Source: Amycolatopsis echigonensis
Lineage (GTDB): Bacteria; Actinomycetota; Actinomycetes; Mycobacteriales; Pseudonocardiaceae
Assembly (NCBI RefSeq): GCF_014174495.1
Contig: NZ_JACJHR010000001.1
Span: 62,001-126,000, forward strand
Direction: 5' to 3'
Length of the DNA: 64,000 nucleotides
Shown here: piece after piece, positions 34,720-43,835 of the stretch
Layout of the letters: each line of letters begins with the position of its first letter
Position numbering within the stretch: the first letter of the stretch is position 1
Made by a program: the position numbers and the translations under genes
Notes under the pieces: generated by a model
Told to the model about the DNA's origin: nothing
What the model saw: the letters and a program-made list of their open reading frames with translations, nothing else
Databases searched by the model: none

Positions 34720-36050
34720 CAGCCGGTCACCTCGATCCGATCGGTGCGGAGCCCGAGCCGCCGCGCGGTGCGCTCCGGGTTGACGAAGAACACCGCCAGC
34801 AAGCCGCCCGCGACGGACAGCAGGCCGCTGATGGTGAAGGCGAGCGTGAAACCGCTGACGGGAGACGACGCGGCCTGGATGAGCCGCCCGGTGAGGTACG
34901 GGGCGAGCAGCCCCGCCGTGGTGACCAGGCCGACGGTGATCGACAGCACCGCGCCTCGCTGCCGGGTCGGGCTGATCTCGGCGTTCATCGTGACGCCGAG
35001 CGCGAACACCACCCCGCCGAGGCTGAACGCGACGGTCAGCAGCGCGATCTGGAACCAGCCCCCGGTGTGCGGGAACAGCAGCATCGCGAGACCGGAGATC
35101 AGCACCGCGACACCGCCCAGCACTCCGCGCGCCACTCGGCTCGACACGCCTCGCCGCATCAGCCGGTCGCTGAGCGCGCCCTGGGCGAGGTTGAACACGA
35201 CCGACGCGATCCACGGCAGCGCGACCAGCGTCCCGGTGGTCACCGTGCTGTAGTGCAACGCCGACTCGAGGTAATGCGGCACCCACGCAACAAGCACGGA
35301 CAGCGCCCAGTACGCGGCGAATCCGGCCAGGAACCCGCCGAGCCACGTGCCGTTCAGCAGGATCCGCCGGTAGGGCACGCGTGGTTCGTCCACTTCGGAC
35401 TTGACCGCGGTCGCGTGCACCGACGCGGTCCCGGCGACCTTCCCCTCCCGCCCGAAGATCGCCCACAGCAGGGACCAGATCAGGCCGACGACGAGCAGCG
35501 CGAAGAACGCCCACCGCCAGCCGTAGCCGACGATCAGCGCGGTCAGCAGCGGCGACGCCAAGGCCACGCCGATGCCGGAACCCGCGTTGAGCAACGCGCT
35601 GGGCAGCCCGCGTTTCTCGTTGGGGAACCACTTGTACGCCGCGTGCATCGCCAGCGGGTTCGCCGGACCCTCGGCCGCCCCGAGGACGATCCGGCTGACC
35701 AGCACCGCGCCGAAGCCGACCGTGCCGAGCATCGGGGCCTGCGTCAGCGCCCAGATCACGCCCAGCACCAGCAGGATCCACCTCGTCGGCACGCGGTTCG
35801 ACACGAAGCCGACCACGATCGCGGAAATGCTGAACAGGAAGTAGAACCCGCTGCTGATCAGGCCGTACGCCTCGGGCGACAGGCCGAGATCGTGCATCAG
35901 CGGTTTCGCGGCGAGGCCGAGCACGGCCTTGTCCGCGAAGTTGATCAGCATGAACACCAGCAGCAGCCCGGTGACGACCCAGCCGCGGGCGCTGGTGCCG
36001 CCGGTGCGCCGGCGCGCGGCGGTTTCGGCGGGGAGAGCGGGAGCGTTCAT
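34719..36050 (-). CDS. MFS transporter (anion:cation symporter, ACS type)
   Basis: A 443-residue, 12-helix MFS protein. The first helix is GWVVTGLLLVFMLINFADKA; the family signature FADKAVLGLAAKPLMHDLGL resembles the D-galactonate/hexuronate ACS group, and the second half has SVVFNLAQGALSDRLMRRG. It lies between the two MBL-fold genes in an operon with an acyl-CoA synthetase, so it probably imports an organic anion such as a sulfate ester or carboxylate. Confidence 0.88.
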   Translation of the reverse strand: MNAPALPAETAARRRTGGTSARGWVVTGLLLVFMLINFADKAVLGLAAKPLMHDLGLSPEAYGLISSGFYFLFSISAIVVGFVSNRVPTRWILLVLGVIWALTQAPMLGTVGFGAVLVSRIVLGAAEGPANPLAMHAAYKWFPNEKRGLPSALLNAGSGIGVALASPLLTALIVGYGWRWAFFALLVVGLIWSLLWAIFGREGKVAGTASVHATAVKSEVDEPRVPYRRILLNGTWLGGFLAGFAAYWALSVLVAWVPHYLESALHYSTVTTGTLVALPWIASVVFNLAQGALSDRLMRRGVSSRVARGVLGGVAVLISGLAMLLFPHTGGWFQIALLTVAFSLGGVVFALGVTMNAEISPTRQRGAVLSITVGLVTTAGLLAPYLTGRLIQAASSPVSGFTLAFTISGLLSVAGGLLAVFFVNPERTARRLGLRTDRIEVTG

Positions 36051-36108
36051 CGTGGAGTCCCCATTTCAACGTCGTTGTCGGACGGGGTGGTGCGGAACGG
36101 CCAGCGGG

Positions 36109-37428
36109 TCAGAAGGCCCACCGGGTGCGGCCCGCGGTGCGGGTGCGCAGCTGCTCGGCGCGGTCGGTGCCGTCGAGCACGGCTTGCGATTCGGCGGCGG
36201 CCCACGCGTACACGCCCTTGGCCATCGTCGAAGTCGCGGCTTTTTCCAGTGCGGTGAACACTTCGGCGCGGGCGCTGTGCGCGGTCTCGTCGTCGGGTGC
36301 CGCGTCCACGGCGAGCTGGGCGAAGTGCCCGGCCAGCCGGTGTTCGCCGGCGGCGAGCAGTTCCCGCGCCCGCGCGGCCAGCCGGTCGGGGCCGCCGGAC
36401 AGGTCGGCGAGTTCGCGGGAAAGGTCGGCGCGGCGGGCGGGTTTGAGGTTGGCCGGGTTGCCGTCGTACCAGCCGCCGTAGAGCCGCCAGACGTTGCGGA
36501 CGACGAATTCCGGCTCGTCGTACGACGGTTTGAGATACGGCTTCGCCAGCAGTTCGGCGGGCGCGGTGACGCCGTGCACGACCTCGTCGAGCGTCGCGCC
36601 CGCGTTCATCGCGTCCACGGTCTGGTCGTGCAGGGTTTCGAGGAACTCGGCGGTGTCGGACAGCGCGGTCCGGATCCGGTCGGCGCCGACGATCGGCACG
36701 CCGTGGCCGGGCAGCAGCAGTTCCGCGCCCAGTCCGGCCATCCAGCGCAGCGCCTGCGCCCACTCGGCGGCGTAGCGCTGCACCTTCTGCGGATTGCCCG
36801 GGTTGGGGGAGGACCAGATGAAGAAGTCGCCGCAGCACAGGATTTTCCGGTCCGGCAGCCACGCGATCGTCGCGTCGTCCGTCTCGCCGCGGCCGTGCTT
36901 CAGCCGGACGTCGAGGTCGCCGATCCGCAGCGTCGTGGTGTCGCGGTAGGTGACGTCGGGGTGCCGGTACTGGTCCGGCCAGCGGAAGCCGGGCGACTGG
37001 AACTGCCGCTGGTTGATCACCGTGTTGTAGCCGCGGGTGCGCTCGTACCGTTCGAAACGCGGCGGCGTGTTTTCGTGGGCCAGCACGGTGGGGCGACGCC
37101 AGCCGCGCTCCTGCGCCTCGAGATCGAACGGGCCGACGCCGAAGACGTGGTCGATGTGCCCGTGCGAGTAGACGGCGGTGTGCAGCGGAGCGTCGGTGCG
37201 CGCACGGGTCGCGCCGAACAGGTCTTTCGCGGTGCGGCGTTCGCCGGTGTCGAAGCAGAACAGGCCGTCGTCGGTGGGGAAGAGGAAGACGTTGCCGAAC
37301 GCCGGCCACATCCAGACGCCCTCGGCCAGCTCGTGCAGACCGTCCTTGCGCAGCGCGCCGGTGTGGTAGACGCGGGTGTCGGCTTCGCCTCGCCAGACTT
37401 TGTCGGCATAGTCGAGCAGGTCAGTCAC
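36109..37428 (-). CDS. MBL-fold hydrolase, alkyl-sulfatase-like
   Basis: A 439-residue metallo-beta-lactamase-fold hydrolase with a C-terminal alkyl-sulfatase dimerisation-like region (VWRLYGGWYDGNPANLKPAR). All ligands are present: HGHIDH at 89-94, VLAHEN, GRGETDDATIAWL, CCGDFF and LLPGHG. GTG 37428 has GGAGG about 9 bases upstream and overlaps the end of the acyl-CoA synthetase gene. Relatives hydrolyse alkyl sulfates or other esters; the substrate here is unknown. It is the active counterpart of the ligand-poor paralogue at 33538-34719. Confidence 0.88.
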   Translation of the reverse strand: MTDLLDYADKVWRGEADTRVYHTGALRKDGLHELAEGVWMWPAFGNVFLFPTDDGLFCFDTGERRTAKDLFGATRARTDAPLHTAVYSHGHIDHVFGVGPFDLEAQERGWRRPTVLAHENTPPRFERYERTRGYNTVINQRQFQSPGFRWPDQYRHPDVTYRDTTTLRIGDLDVRLKHGRGETDDATIAWLPDRKILCCGDFFIWSSPNPGNPQKVQRYAAEWAQALRWMAGLGAELLLPGHGVPIVGADRIRTALSDTAEFLETLHDQTVDAMNAGATLDEVVHGVTAPAELLAKPYLKPSYDEPEFVVRNVWRLYGGWYDGNPANLKPARRADLSRELADLSGGPDRLAARARELLAAGEHRLAGHFAQLAVDAAPDDETAHSARAEVFTALEKAATSTMAKGVYAWAAAESQAVLDGTDRAEQLRTRTAGRTRWAF

Positions 37429-39439
37429 GGGATGCCTCCGGTTCGATTTCGGTGAACAGCGCGTCGACGGCGACCAGGTCGTCGCCCGTGACGCAGAGCG
37501 GGTTGAGGTCGGCTTCGGCGAATTCCGGGTGGTCGCCGAGGATGCGGACGAGTCCGTCGATCGCGGCGGCGACGGCGGGGACCGGGGCGGCGAGGACGTC
37601 GCCGGCCCAGGCGGCCAGTTCGGCCCGCTGCTCCGGGGTGGCGGGGAGCAGCAGCGCGCGGCGTGGTGCGGCGGGGTCTTCGGCACGGTCGCCGCCAGCG
37701 CCGAGGACGATTGCGGTGCCGTACAACGGATCCCGCGTCGCGCCGAGGGCGAGTTCGGCGGTGTGCGGCAGCAGGGGTTGCACCACGAGGGTGCGATCCG
37801 GGTCGGTGGAGACCTCGTCCAATCTCGCCTGGAGCGTGTCCAGCACCGCGGGCAGTTCGGCCGCCGTGACGCCGACGCGGACCAGCCCGGCGCGGGCCCG
37901 GTGCGGAACGTCAGCGGCGTCGCCCTTGACCACATACGGCCCCGGCCAGCCCTTGCGCTGAACCGCGGCGGCGAGATCGATCCCGGCGACGGTGTCCATA
38001 TGCGGGATGCCCGCGTCTTCGAGCAGCGGAACAGCCCGCAGCTCAGTCCACACTGGACGGTCGTCGGCCGTGGCGTGGTTCGCGGGCTCCGGCACCCGGT
38101 CGGGGACCAGTACCCGGAGCCGACGCACAAGAGCGCCGATGCTGGGCAGTACGGTGTCCGGCCGCCCGACACTCGCCAGCTCGCCGGGCGGCGCGCACGC
38201 CCAGACGAACCAGGTCGGCGTCCGCATCGCAGCGGCAGCCGCGGCCAGCCGGTGGTAGGCCTCCCGGAAGCGATCGCCGAACGTCAGATAGAGCACGACG
38301 CCGTCCAGCTCCGGGTCTTCGTCGAGCGCGCCCAGGAGATCGCCTACCCGGTCGAGCCAGCGGTCGATGTTGCCGCCGAGGTCGACGGGGTTCTCGTCGG
38401 CCGCCTCGACCCCGCCGACTTCCGCGAGCTTCGCGCGGGTCGCGTCGGACAGCGGCGGGATCCGCACGCCCAGCGCGGTCAAGTTGTCGGCGAGGATGCC
38501 GCCCGCGCCACCGGACATCGTGAGCACGGCCAACCGCGGAGCCGGCGGCAACGTCGTGCCTTTACGGGCGCAGAGCACCGCGTCCACGAGCTGGTCGTCG
38601 TCCGTGACCAGGTGAATGCCTTCCTGGCGACACAGCGAGGCGAGCAGGAAATGGTCCCCGGCGACGGCCGCGGTGTGCGACAACGCGGCCTGTCGTCCGG
38701 CGGCGCTGCTGCCCACCGCGAGGGCCACCACGGTCTTGCCCGCTGCTCGCGCCTGACGGCCGAGCGCGCGGAGCCCGTCCGCGTCGCGCACGCCTTCGAG
38801 ATAGAGCACGAGCACCTCGACGTCGGGCTGGTCGAGCAGATCGCCGCCGATTTCGTGGCTGGACAGACAGGCTTCGTTCCCGACGCTCGCGTAGTAGGAG
38901 TAGCCGATCCCGGCCTGTTCGAGCAGGTCAGCGAGCACGAACCCCATCGCGCCGCTCTGCGTGACGATCGCGACCGGACCCGGCGGCACGCGTTCGCGGT
39001 CGAGGAAAACCGTCGTCGACAACTGCACGCCGGCCGGATGGCTCACCACGCCGAGGCAGTTCGGTCCGAGCACCGGCAGGTCGCCAGCCGCTTCGCGCAG
39101 TTCGTCCTCCAGCGCGGTGTTGCCGCCTTCCGCGAAGCCCGAGGCGAAGACGATGACCGCCCCCGAACCGAGTTCGCGCGCCTCCCGGACCAGGGCGGGA
39201 ACCGTTTCCGCGGGGGTCGCGAGAACTACGAGGTCGGGGCCGTGCCCGATCTCGGCGAGCGAGCCGACCGTGCGGACGCCGGGCAGGTCGAGCGGGCCGC
39301 GGGAGACCGCGTAGACCTCACCGCCGTAGCCGCCGCGCAGCAGCCGGTCCAGCGCGATCCGTCCCCAGGACACCGCGGTGGTCGCGGACACGCCGACCAC
39401 GGCGACCGACTTCGGGCGGAACAGCGGCTCGCAGCGCAT
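37421..39439 (-). CDS. ADP-forming acyl-CoA synthetase (acetate-CoA ligase family)
   Basis: A 672-residue single-chain enzyme of the NDP-forming acyl-CoA synthetase superfamily. An N-terminal CoA-binding Rossmann domain (LFRPKSVAVVGVSATTAVSW), succinyl-CoA-ligase-like domains with the phospho-histidine region GRQAALSHTAAVAGDH, and a C-terminal ATP-grasp-like part ending EADLNPLCVTGDDLVAVDAL are in the usual order. It joins CoA to a carboxylic acid with ATP going to ADP. As first gene of the operon with MBL hydrolase and MFS carrier, it probably activates the acid those two release and import. Confidence 0.88.
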   Translation of the reverse strand: MRCEPLFRPKSVAVVGVSATTAVSWGRIALDRLLRGGYGGEVYAVSRGPLDLPGVRTVGSLAEIGHGPDLVVLATPAETVPALVREARELGSGAVIVFASGFAEGGNTALEDELREAAGDLPVLGPNCLGVVSHPAGVQLSTTVFLDRERVPPGPVAIVTQSGAMGFVLADLLEQAGIGYSYYASVGNEACLSSHEIGGDLLDQPDVEVLVLYLEGVRDADGLRALGRQARAAGKTVVALAVGSSAAGRQAALSHTAAVAGDHFLLASLCRQEGIHLVTDDDQLVDAVLCARKGTTLPPAPRLAVLTMSGGAGGILADNLTALGVRIPPLSDATRAKLAEVGGVEAADENPVDLGGNIDRWLDRVGDLLGALDEDPELDGVVLYLTFGDRFREAYHRLAAAAAAMRTPTWFVWACAPPGELASVGRPDTVLPSIGALVRRLRVLVPDRVPEPANHATADDRPVWTELRAVPLLEDAGIPHMDTVAGIDLAAAVQRKGWPGPYVVKGDAADVPHRARAGLVRVGVTAAELPAVLDTLQARLDEVSTDPDRTLVVQPLLPHTAELALGATRDPLYGTAIVLGAGGDRAEDPAAPRRALLLPATPEQRAELAAWAGDVLAAPVPAVAAAIDGLVRILGDHPEFAEADLNPLCVTGDDLVAVDALFTEIEPEASRD

Positions 39440-39542
39440 GGGTCGGTGCCTCCTGTGATCGCGGTCATGGACACAACCCCAACTGTCGCCGCTGGCCTGT
39501 CCGGCTGGTAGCGCACATCGCCCAGGTTTTCGGCTACTGTGC

Positions 39543-39556
39543 TGTGACATGTCACA
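39543..39556. promoter_or_regulatory. Palindrome over the PucR start codon
   Basis: Perfect 14-bp palindrome TGTGACATGTCACA centred on the ATG of the PucR gene, with a TACTGT -10-like box at 39535-39540. Transcription would start at or next to the ATG, giving a leaderless message, and a protein bound here would block it. The site also lies in the 109-bp gap before the divergent acyl-CoA synthetase operon. Confidence 0.65.
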
Positions 39557-40718
39557 ACTGTCGTGGCGCGGCTTCGAGCACCGGCTGCCGAAAGTCGTCG
39601 AACGGACGATCCGCCGGTACGTCGAGACCTCCCCGCATTACCGCGGCGAGGTGCCCGCACACCTGCACCCGCACATGGCGCACACGGTCCGCGAGTTCGG
39701 CCGGATGTTCGCGCGCGCGGCGCGGGAGGGGAACGAGCCGCGCGAGGACGAGCTGGAGCTGTTCCGGCAGCGGGGCCGGGAGCGGGGCGCGGAGGGACTG
39801 CCGGTCAGCGAGTTCATGAACGCGTACCTGCTGGCGGCCGAGGAGGTGTGGGCGGAGGTCCAGGATCTTTCCGACGGGTCTCCGCCCAGCGACACGGCCG
39901 CGGTGCTGCTGAAGTGCGTGCACCGGGTGATGAACGCGGCCGTGCGGGCGCACCAGAAGGAATTCCAGATCGCGGACCGCGAACAACGCGAGGCGGCACG
40001 GGCTCTCGTGCGGCGGCTGGCCGCGGGGGAGGTGCTCCCGGAACCGGCGGACGTCCGGCTCGCCCCGGCTTACGGCGTGCTGGCGCTGCGCTTCGCCGCG
40101 GATCCGGCGGATTCAGTCGGCGACGCGGTCGGCCGTCATCTGGCCGGGCAGCGGAAGGCGCGGTTGCTGTTGCAGCACCTGCATCGCGAACTGTCCGGCG
40201 ACGTCTTGGCCGCCTTGGACACGGACGGCGGTCTGTTGCTGATTCCGTCCACTTCGGACAGTCCGGCGGCGGCGCTGGCCGAGGCCCGGCAGGCTGTTCA
40301 GCGCGCGCATCAGACGACCGGGGTGGAAATCACCGGCGGGTTCGCCCACGCGGCCGAGCTGGCGGAGATCCCTGCGGCGGTGGCGGAAGCGGAGCGACTG
40401 CTGCGGCTGAATTCGGTCCCCGACACGGTCGCGGTGCTCGCGGACCACCTCTTCGAATACCAGCTGAACCACGACAGCGCGGCCACCCCTCAACTGCGTG
40501 CGCTCGCGGCGCGGCTGAGCGGCGAGCCCGATCTGACGACGACGCTCCGGACGTACTTCGACACTGATTTCAACCGGCGCGAGACCGCACGGAAGCTGCA
40601 TGTCCATCCGAACACTGTGGACAATCGCCTGTCCCGCATCGCCAACCTGACCGGCGCGGACCCGCGGACGGCCAAAGGGCTTCTGCTGCTCGGCGCGTCG
40701 CTGGGCTTGGCGGGCTGA
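39549..40718 (+). CDS. PucR-family (CdaR-like) transcriptional regulator
   Basis: A 389-residue regulator. The N-terminal part is an all-helical RsbRD-like region (LSWRGFEHRLPKVVERTIRR), the middle resembles the GGDEF-like domain of CdaR proteins, and the end is the PucR HTH (DFNRRETARKLHVHPNTVDN, RLSRIANLTG). It is divergent from the acyl-CoA synthetase/MBL/MFS operon and is the likely activator of it. A palindrome overlaps its own start. Confidence 0.88.
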   Translation: MSQLSWRGFEHRLPKVVERTIRRYVETSPHYRGEVPAHLHPHMAHTVREFGRMFARAAREGNEPREDELELFRQRGRERGAEGLPVSEFMNAYLLAAEEVWAEVQDLSDGSPPSDTAAVLLKCVHRVMNAAVRAHQKEFQIADREQREAARALVRRLAAGEVLPEPADVRLAPAYGVLALRFAADPADSVGDAVGRHLAGQRKARLLLQHLHRELSGDVLAALDTDGGLLLIPSTSDSPAAALAEARQAVQRAHQTTGVEITGGFAHAAELAEIPAAVAEAERLLRLNSVPDTVAVLADHLFEYQLNHDSAATPQLRALAARLSGEPDLTTTLRTYFDTDFNRRETARKLHVHPNTVDNRLSRIANLTGADPRTAKGLLLLGASLGLAG

Positions 40719-40722
40719 GCGA

Positions 40723-40752
40723 TTATCCTAGGAACGATCCTTCCCAGGATAA
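40723..40752. promoter_or_regulatory. Operator and leaderless promoter of the MmyB-like regulator
   Basis: TTATCCTAGGA (40723-40733) and TCCCAGGATAA (40742-40752) are an inverted repeat with 10 of 11 matches and an 8-bp spacer. A TAGACT -10 box at 40769-40774 sits 7 bp before the ATG at 40782, so the message is probably leaderless and the repeat covers the -35 region, as expected for self-repression. Confidence 0.65.
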
Positions 40753-40781
40753 ACTCCGCGCCGCGCCGTAGACTCAAACCT

Positions 40782-41639
40782 ATGGCCGGAGCATCGACGG
40801 AACTACGCGAGCTGGGACAGTTCTTCCAGCACCGACGCGCCGAACTGCAACCGCACCAGGTCGGTCTCGCCGTGCCTGCCGCGGAGCGTCGCCGCGTGCC
40901 CGGGCTCCGCCGCGAGGAGATCGCTCAGCTGGTCTCGATCAGCACGGACTACTACACCCGCATCGAACAGGGCCGGCTCGCCCCGTCCGAACCGGTGTTG
41001 GCCGCGCTGGAGCGAAACCTGCGCCTGGACGACGAACAACGCGACTACGTCCGCACCCTCCTCGCCCGATCGGACGGGCAGCCGCCCCGGGAACCCGCCC
41101 GGCGCCGCCGCTCGATCCGGCCGCAGATCGAGCGTCTGCTGGGCCAGCTCGACAACGTGCCCGCCCTGGTGTTCAGCCGGTACCTGGACATCCTGGCGTG
41201 GAACGACCTCGCCGCCGCGCTGCTGGTGGATTTCGGGACGATCCCGGAAAAGGACCGCAACTACATCCGGCTCGTGTTCACGAATCCGGAAATGCGGGCG
41301 CGGTATCCGGAATGGGAGCAGGTCGCGCGCACATGCGTGGCGGTGCTGCGGATGAACGCCGCCGGCAACCCGACCGACCCCGCACTGTCCCGTCTGGTCG
41401 GAGATTTGTCCTTGTACAGCCCCGATTTCGGCCGCTGGTGGGCCGAACGACGGGTAGCGCACCAGAACTTCGGCACGAAAACCGTCGCGCATCCGGAAGT
41501 GGGGGAGATGTCGCTGGACTGGGACAGCTTCCAGCAGGCCGGGAACGAGGACCAGCAGCTGGTGATCTGGTCGGCCGAACCCGGCTCGGAAGCCGCGGCC
41601 CGGCTGGAGCGGCTGAAGGAGCTAATCGCCGAGCGGTGA
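40782..41639 (+). CDS. XRE-family regulator with MmyB-like ligand domain
   Basis: A 285-residue protein: N-terminal Cro/C1 HTH (PAAERRRVPGLRREEIAQLV, SISTDYYTRIEQGR) and a C-terminal MmyB-like PAS-related domain (PALVFSRYLDILAWNDLAAA, ALSRLVGDLSLYSPDFGRWW). Such regulators bind fatty acids or similar ligands and usually control an adjacent oxidoreductase gene. No such gene follows here; downstream are only remnants and the ABC-F gene on the other strand. Confidence 0.88.
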   Translation: MAGASTELRELGQFFQHRRAELQPHQVGLAVPAAERRRVPGLRREEIAQLVSISTDYYTRIEQGRLAPSEPVLAALERNLRLDDEQRDYVRTLLARSDGQPPREPARRRRSIRPQIERLLGQLDNVPALVFSRYLDILAWNDLAAALLVDFGTIPEKDRNYIRLVFTNPEMRARYPEWEQVARTCVAVLRMNAAGNPTDPALSRLVGDLSLYSPDFGRWWAERRVAHQNFGTKTVAHPEVGEMSLDWDSFQQAGNEDQQLVIWSAEPGSEAAARLERLKELIAER

Positions 41640-42076
41640 TCGTCGCCGTTGCCGAGGTGGCAATTCTTGCCGGGCAGCTCTGGCCAATGAACCTCAGCGC
41701 ACAGTCCGGCAAGGGGAACTCGATCCTGCCGGGCTTCGACGGCGTATTCGACGGCACGGTGGCGACGACGCCGAAACCGATCGCTTCTTCAACGACGAAG
41801 GTGGTTGGGTGATGTTCGTGCATGCCGGGACCGCGCTCAACGCGCACCTCACCGACCCCGACGGCGAGGCGGTGCAAAGCTGCAGCACTCCGCAGCACCC
41901 GGTGAGCCGGTCCGGGGGAGCGCGGATCAACGCGGCCATCCGCAAAGTCTGTGCCTGACCCGCGAAAGTGCGTTCCCAGAAACCCAGAGGACGAATACTT
42001 CGAGGCTCCTCGATCCGTCTGCGGCGTTCCAACCCCGGCCGGTCCGCAGCCCTCGGCCGTGGCTCGGTCCGGCTGG
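41640..42076. other. Gene-poor stretch after the MmyB-like regulator
   Basis: 437 bp without a recognised gene. It contains a short G/C3-biased frame at 41812-41958 that looks like the end of a lost gene. The rest, 41959-42076, up to the stop of the ABC-F gene, shows nothing that I can name. Confidence 0.45.
41812..41958 (+). pseudogene. Short coding-like remnant (48 codons)
   Basis: ATG 41812 to TGA 41958 reads MFVHAGTALNAHLTDPDGEA and on to RINAAIRKVCA, with strong G/C at third positions. The same frame is open upstream with similar bias (DDAETDRFFNDEGGWV), so it looks like the C-terminal end of a longer protein whose first part is gone. I do not recognise the family. No ribosome site precedes the ATG. 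Confidence 0.4.
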
Positions 42077-43714
42077 CTAACGCTCGGAAACCTTGCCGCC
42101 GTCCACTTCCAGCCGGCGGGTCACCGCGACCGCGTCGAGCATCCGGCGGTCGTGCGTCACCAGCAGGAGCGTGGCGGGGTAATCGTCCAAAGCGGACTCG
42201 AGCTGTTCGATCGCGGGCAGGTCCAGGTGGTTGGTCGGCTCGTCCAGCACCAGCAGGTTCACCCCGCGCGCCTGCAGCAACGCCAGCGCCGCACGGGTCC
42301 GCTCGCCGGGCGAAAGCGTCGCCGCCGGGCGCAGCACGTGCGCGGCCTTGAGCCCGAATTTCGCCAGCAGAGTACGGACTTCCGCGTCGGCGAGGGACGG
42401 GACCTCGCGGGCGAACGCCTCCGCGAGCGGGACGTCGCCGAGGAACAGCCGGCGGGCCTGGTCGACCTCGCCGACCACCACGCCCGGTCCGAGCGCGGCG
42501 TTGCCCTCGTCCAGCGGCAACCGGCCGAGCAGCGCCGCCAGCAGCGTGGATTTGCCCGAGCCGTTCGCGCCGGTGATGGCGACCTTGTCCGCCCAGTCGA
42601 TCTGCAGATCCACCGGCCCGAGCGTGAAGCCGCCGCGCCGCACGACCGCGTCCCGCAGCGTCGCGACCACCGCGCCCGCGCGCGGAGCGGCCGCGATCTC
42701 CATCCGCAGCTCCCACTCCTTGCGCGGCTCCTCGACGACCTCGAGCCGTTCGATCATCCGGTCCGTCTGGCGCGCCTTCGAGGCCTGCTTCTCGGTGGCT
42801 TCGCTGCGGAATTTGCGGCCGATCTTGTCGTTGTCGGTCGCCTTGCGCCGGGCGTTCTTGACGCCCTTCTCCATCCACGCGCGCTGCATGCCCGCCCGGG
42901 CTTCGAGCGCCGCGCGGGTATTGGCATATTCCTCGTAGTCCTCGCGCGCGTGCCGCCGCGCGACCTCGCGTTCCTCCAAATAGGACTCGTAGCCGCCGCC
43001 GTACGTCTTCACCTGCTGCTGAGCCAGATCCAGCTCCACCACGCGGTCGACCGTGCGGGCCAGGAACTCACGGTCGTGGCTGACCAGCACGGTGCCCGCG
43101 CGCAGCCCGGTGACGAACCGCTCCAGCCGGGCGAGCCCGTCGAGGTCGAGGTCGTTCGTCGGCTCGTCGAGCAGGAAGATGTCGTAACGGCTGAGCAGCA
43201 GCGACGCGAGCCCGGCGCGCGCCGCCTGCCCGCCGGAGAGCGAAACCATCGGCTGGTCGAGGTCGACGGCCAGCCCGAGGTCCGCGGCGACCTCGCCGGC
43301 GCGGTCGTCCAGGTCGGCTCCGCCGAGCGCGAGCCAGCGGTCGAGCGCGGTGCCGTAGGCGTCGTCGGCACCGTCCGCGCCCGCGGTAAGCGCTTCCGTC
43401 GCCGCGTCGAGTGCGGTTTGCGCGTCCGCGACGCCGGTGCGTCGCGCGAGGAAGGCGCGCACCGACTCTCCCTCTCGCCGCTCCGGTTCCTGCGGCAGGT
43501 GCCCGACCGTCGCGGTCGGCGGGTTCAGCCGGACCTCGCCGGATTCCGGGCGGGCCAGCCCGGCCAGCGTGCGCAGCAAGGTGGACTTCCCGGCGCCGTT
43601 GACGCCGACCAGGCCGATCACCTCGCCCGGAGGGACGACGAGATCGAGACCGGAGAAGAGGACGCGGTCACCGTGGCCCGCGGCCAGGTCCTTCGCGACG
43701 AGTGTGGCGCTCAT
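42077..43714 (-). CDS. ABC-F family ATP-binding protein
   Basis: A 545-residue soluble protein with two ABC domains and no membrane part, as in ABC-F translation factors and ribosome-protection proteins. Walker A motifs are GVNGAGKST (37-45) and GANGSGKST (in the second half); signatures are LSGGQAARAGLASLL and LSPGERTRAALALLQ; Walker B motifs end in LLDEPTNDLD and VLDEPTNHLD. The linker between the domains is long, basic and helical (about 240-325). It could protect ribosomes from an antibiotic or aid translation; sequence alone does not decide. Single-gene transcript. Confidence 0.9.
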   Translation of the reverse strand: MSATLVAKDLAAGHGDRVLFSGLDLVVPPGEVIGLVGVNGAGKSTLLRTLAGLARPESGEVRLNPPTATVGHLPQEPERREGESVRAFLARRTGVADAQTALDAATEALTAGADGADDAYGTALDRWLALGGADLDDRAGEVAADLGLAVDLDQPMVSLSGGQAARAGLASLLLSRYDIFLLDEPTNDLDLDGLARLERFVTGLRAGTVLVSHDREFLARTVDRVVELDLAQQQVKTYGGGYESYLEEREVARRHAREDYEEYANTRAALEARAGMQRAWMEKGVKNARRKATDNDKIGRKFRSEATEKQASKARQTDRMIERLEVVEEPRKEWELRMEIAAAPRAGAVVATLRDAVVRRGGFTLGPVDLQIDWADKVAITGANGSGKSTLLAALLGRLPLDEGNAALGPGVVVGEVDQARRLFLGDVPLAEAFAREVPSLADAEVRTLLAKFGLKAAHVLRPAATLSPGERTRAALALLQARGVNLLVLDEPTNHLDLPAIEQLESALDDYPATLLLVTHDRRMLDAVAVTRRLEVDGGKVSER

Positions 43715-43835
43715 ATCGGAGCCGAGTTTACGGGGAGCCGTCGCGCCGCGTGCCGTGTGTCGGCTCCGTCACTCCGAGTGGGTACTCTGGGCGGGTTGCC
43801 GGGTCCAACAAGAGCAGTGAGGTCGGTGAAAAGCG

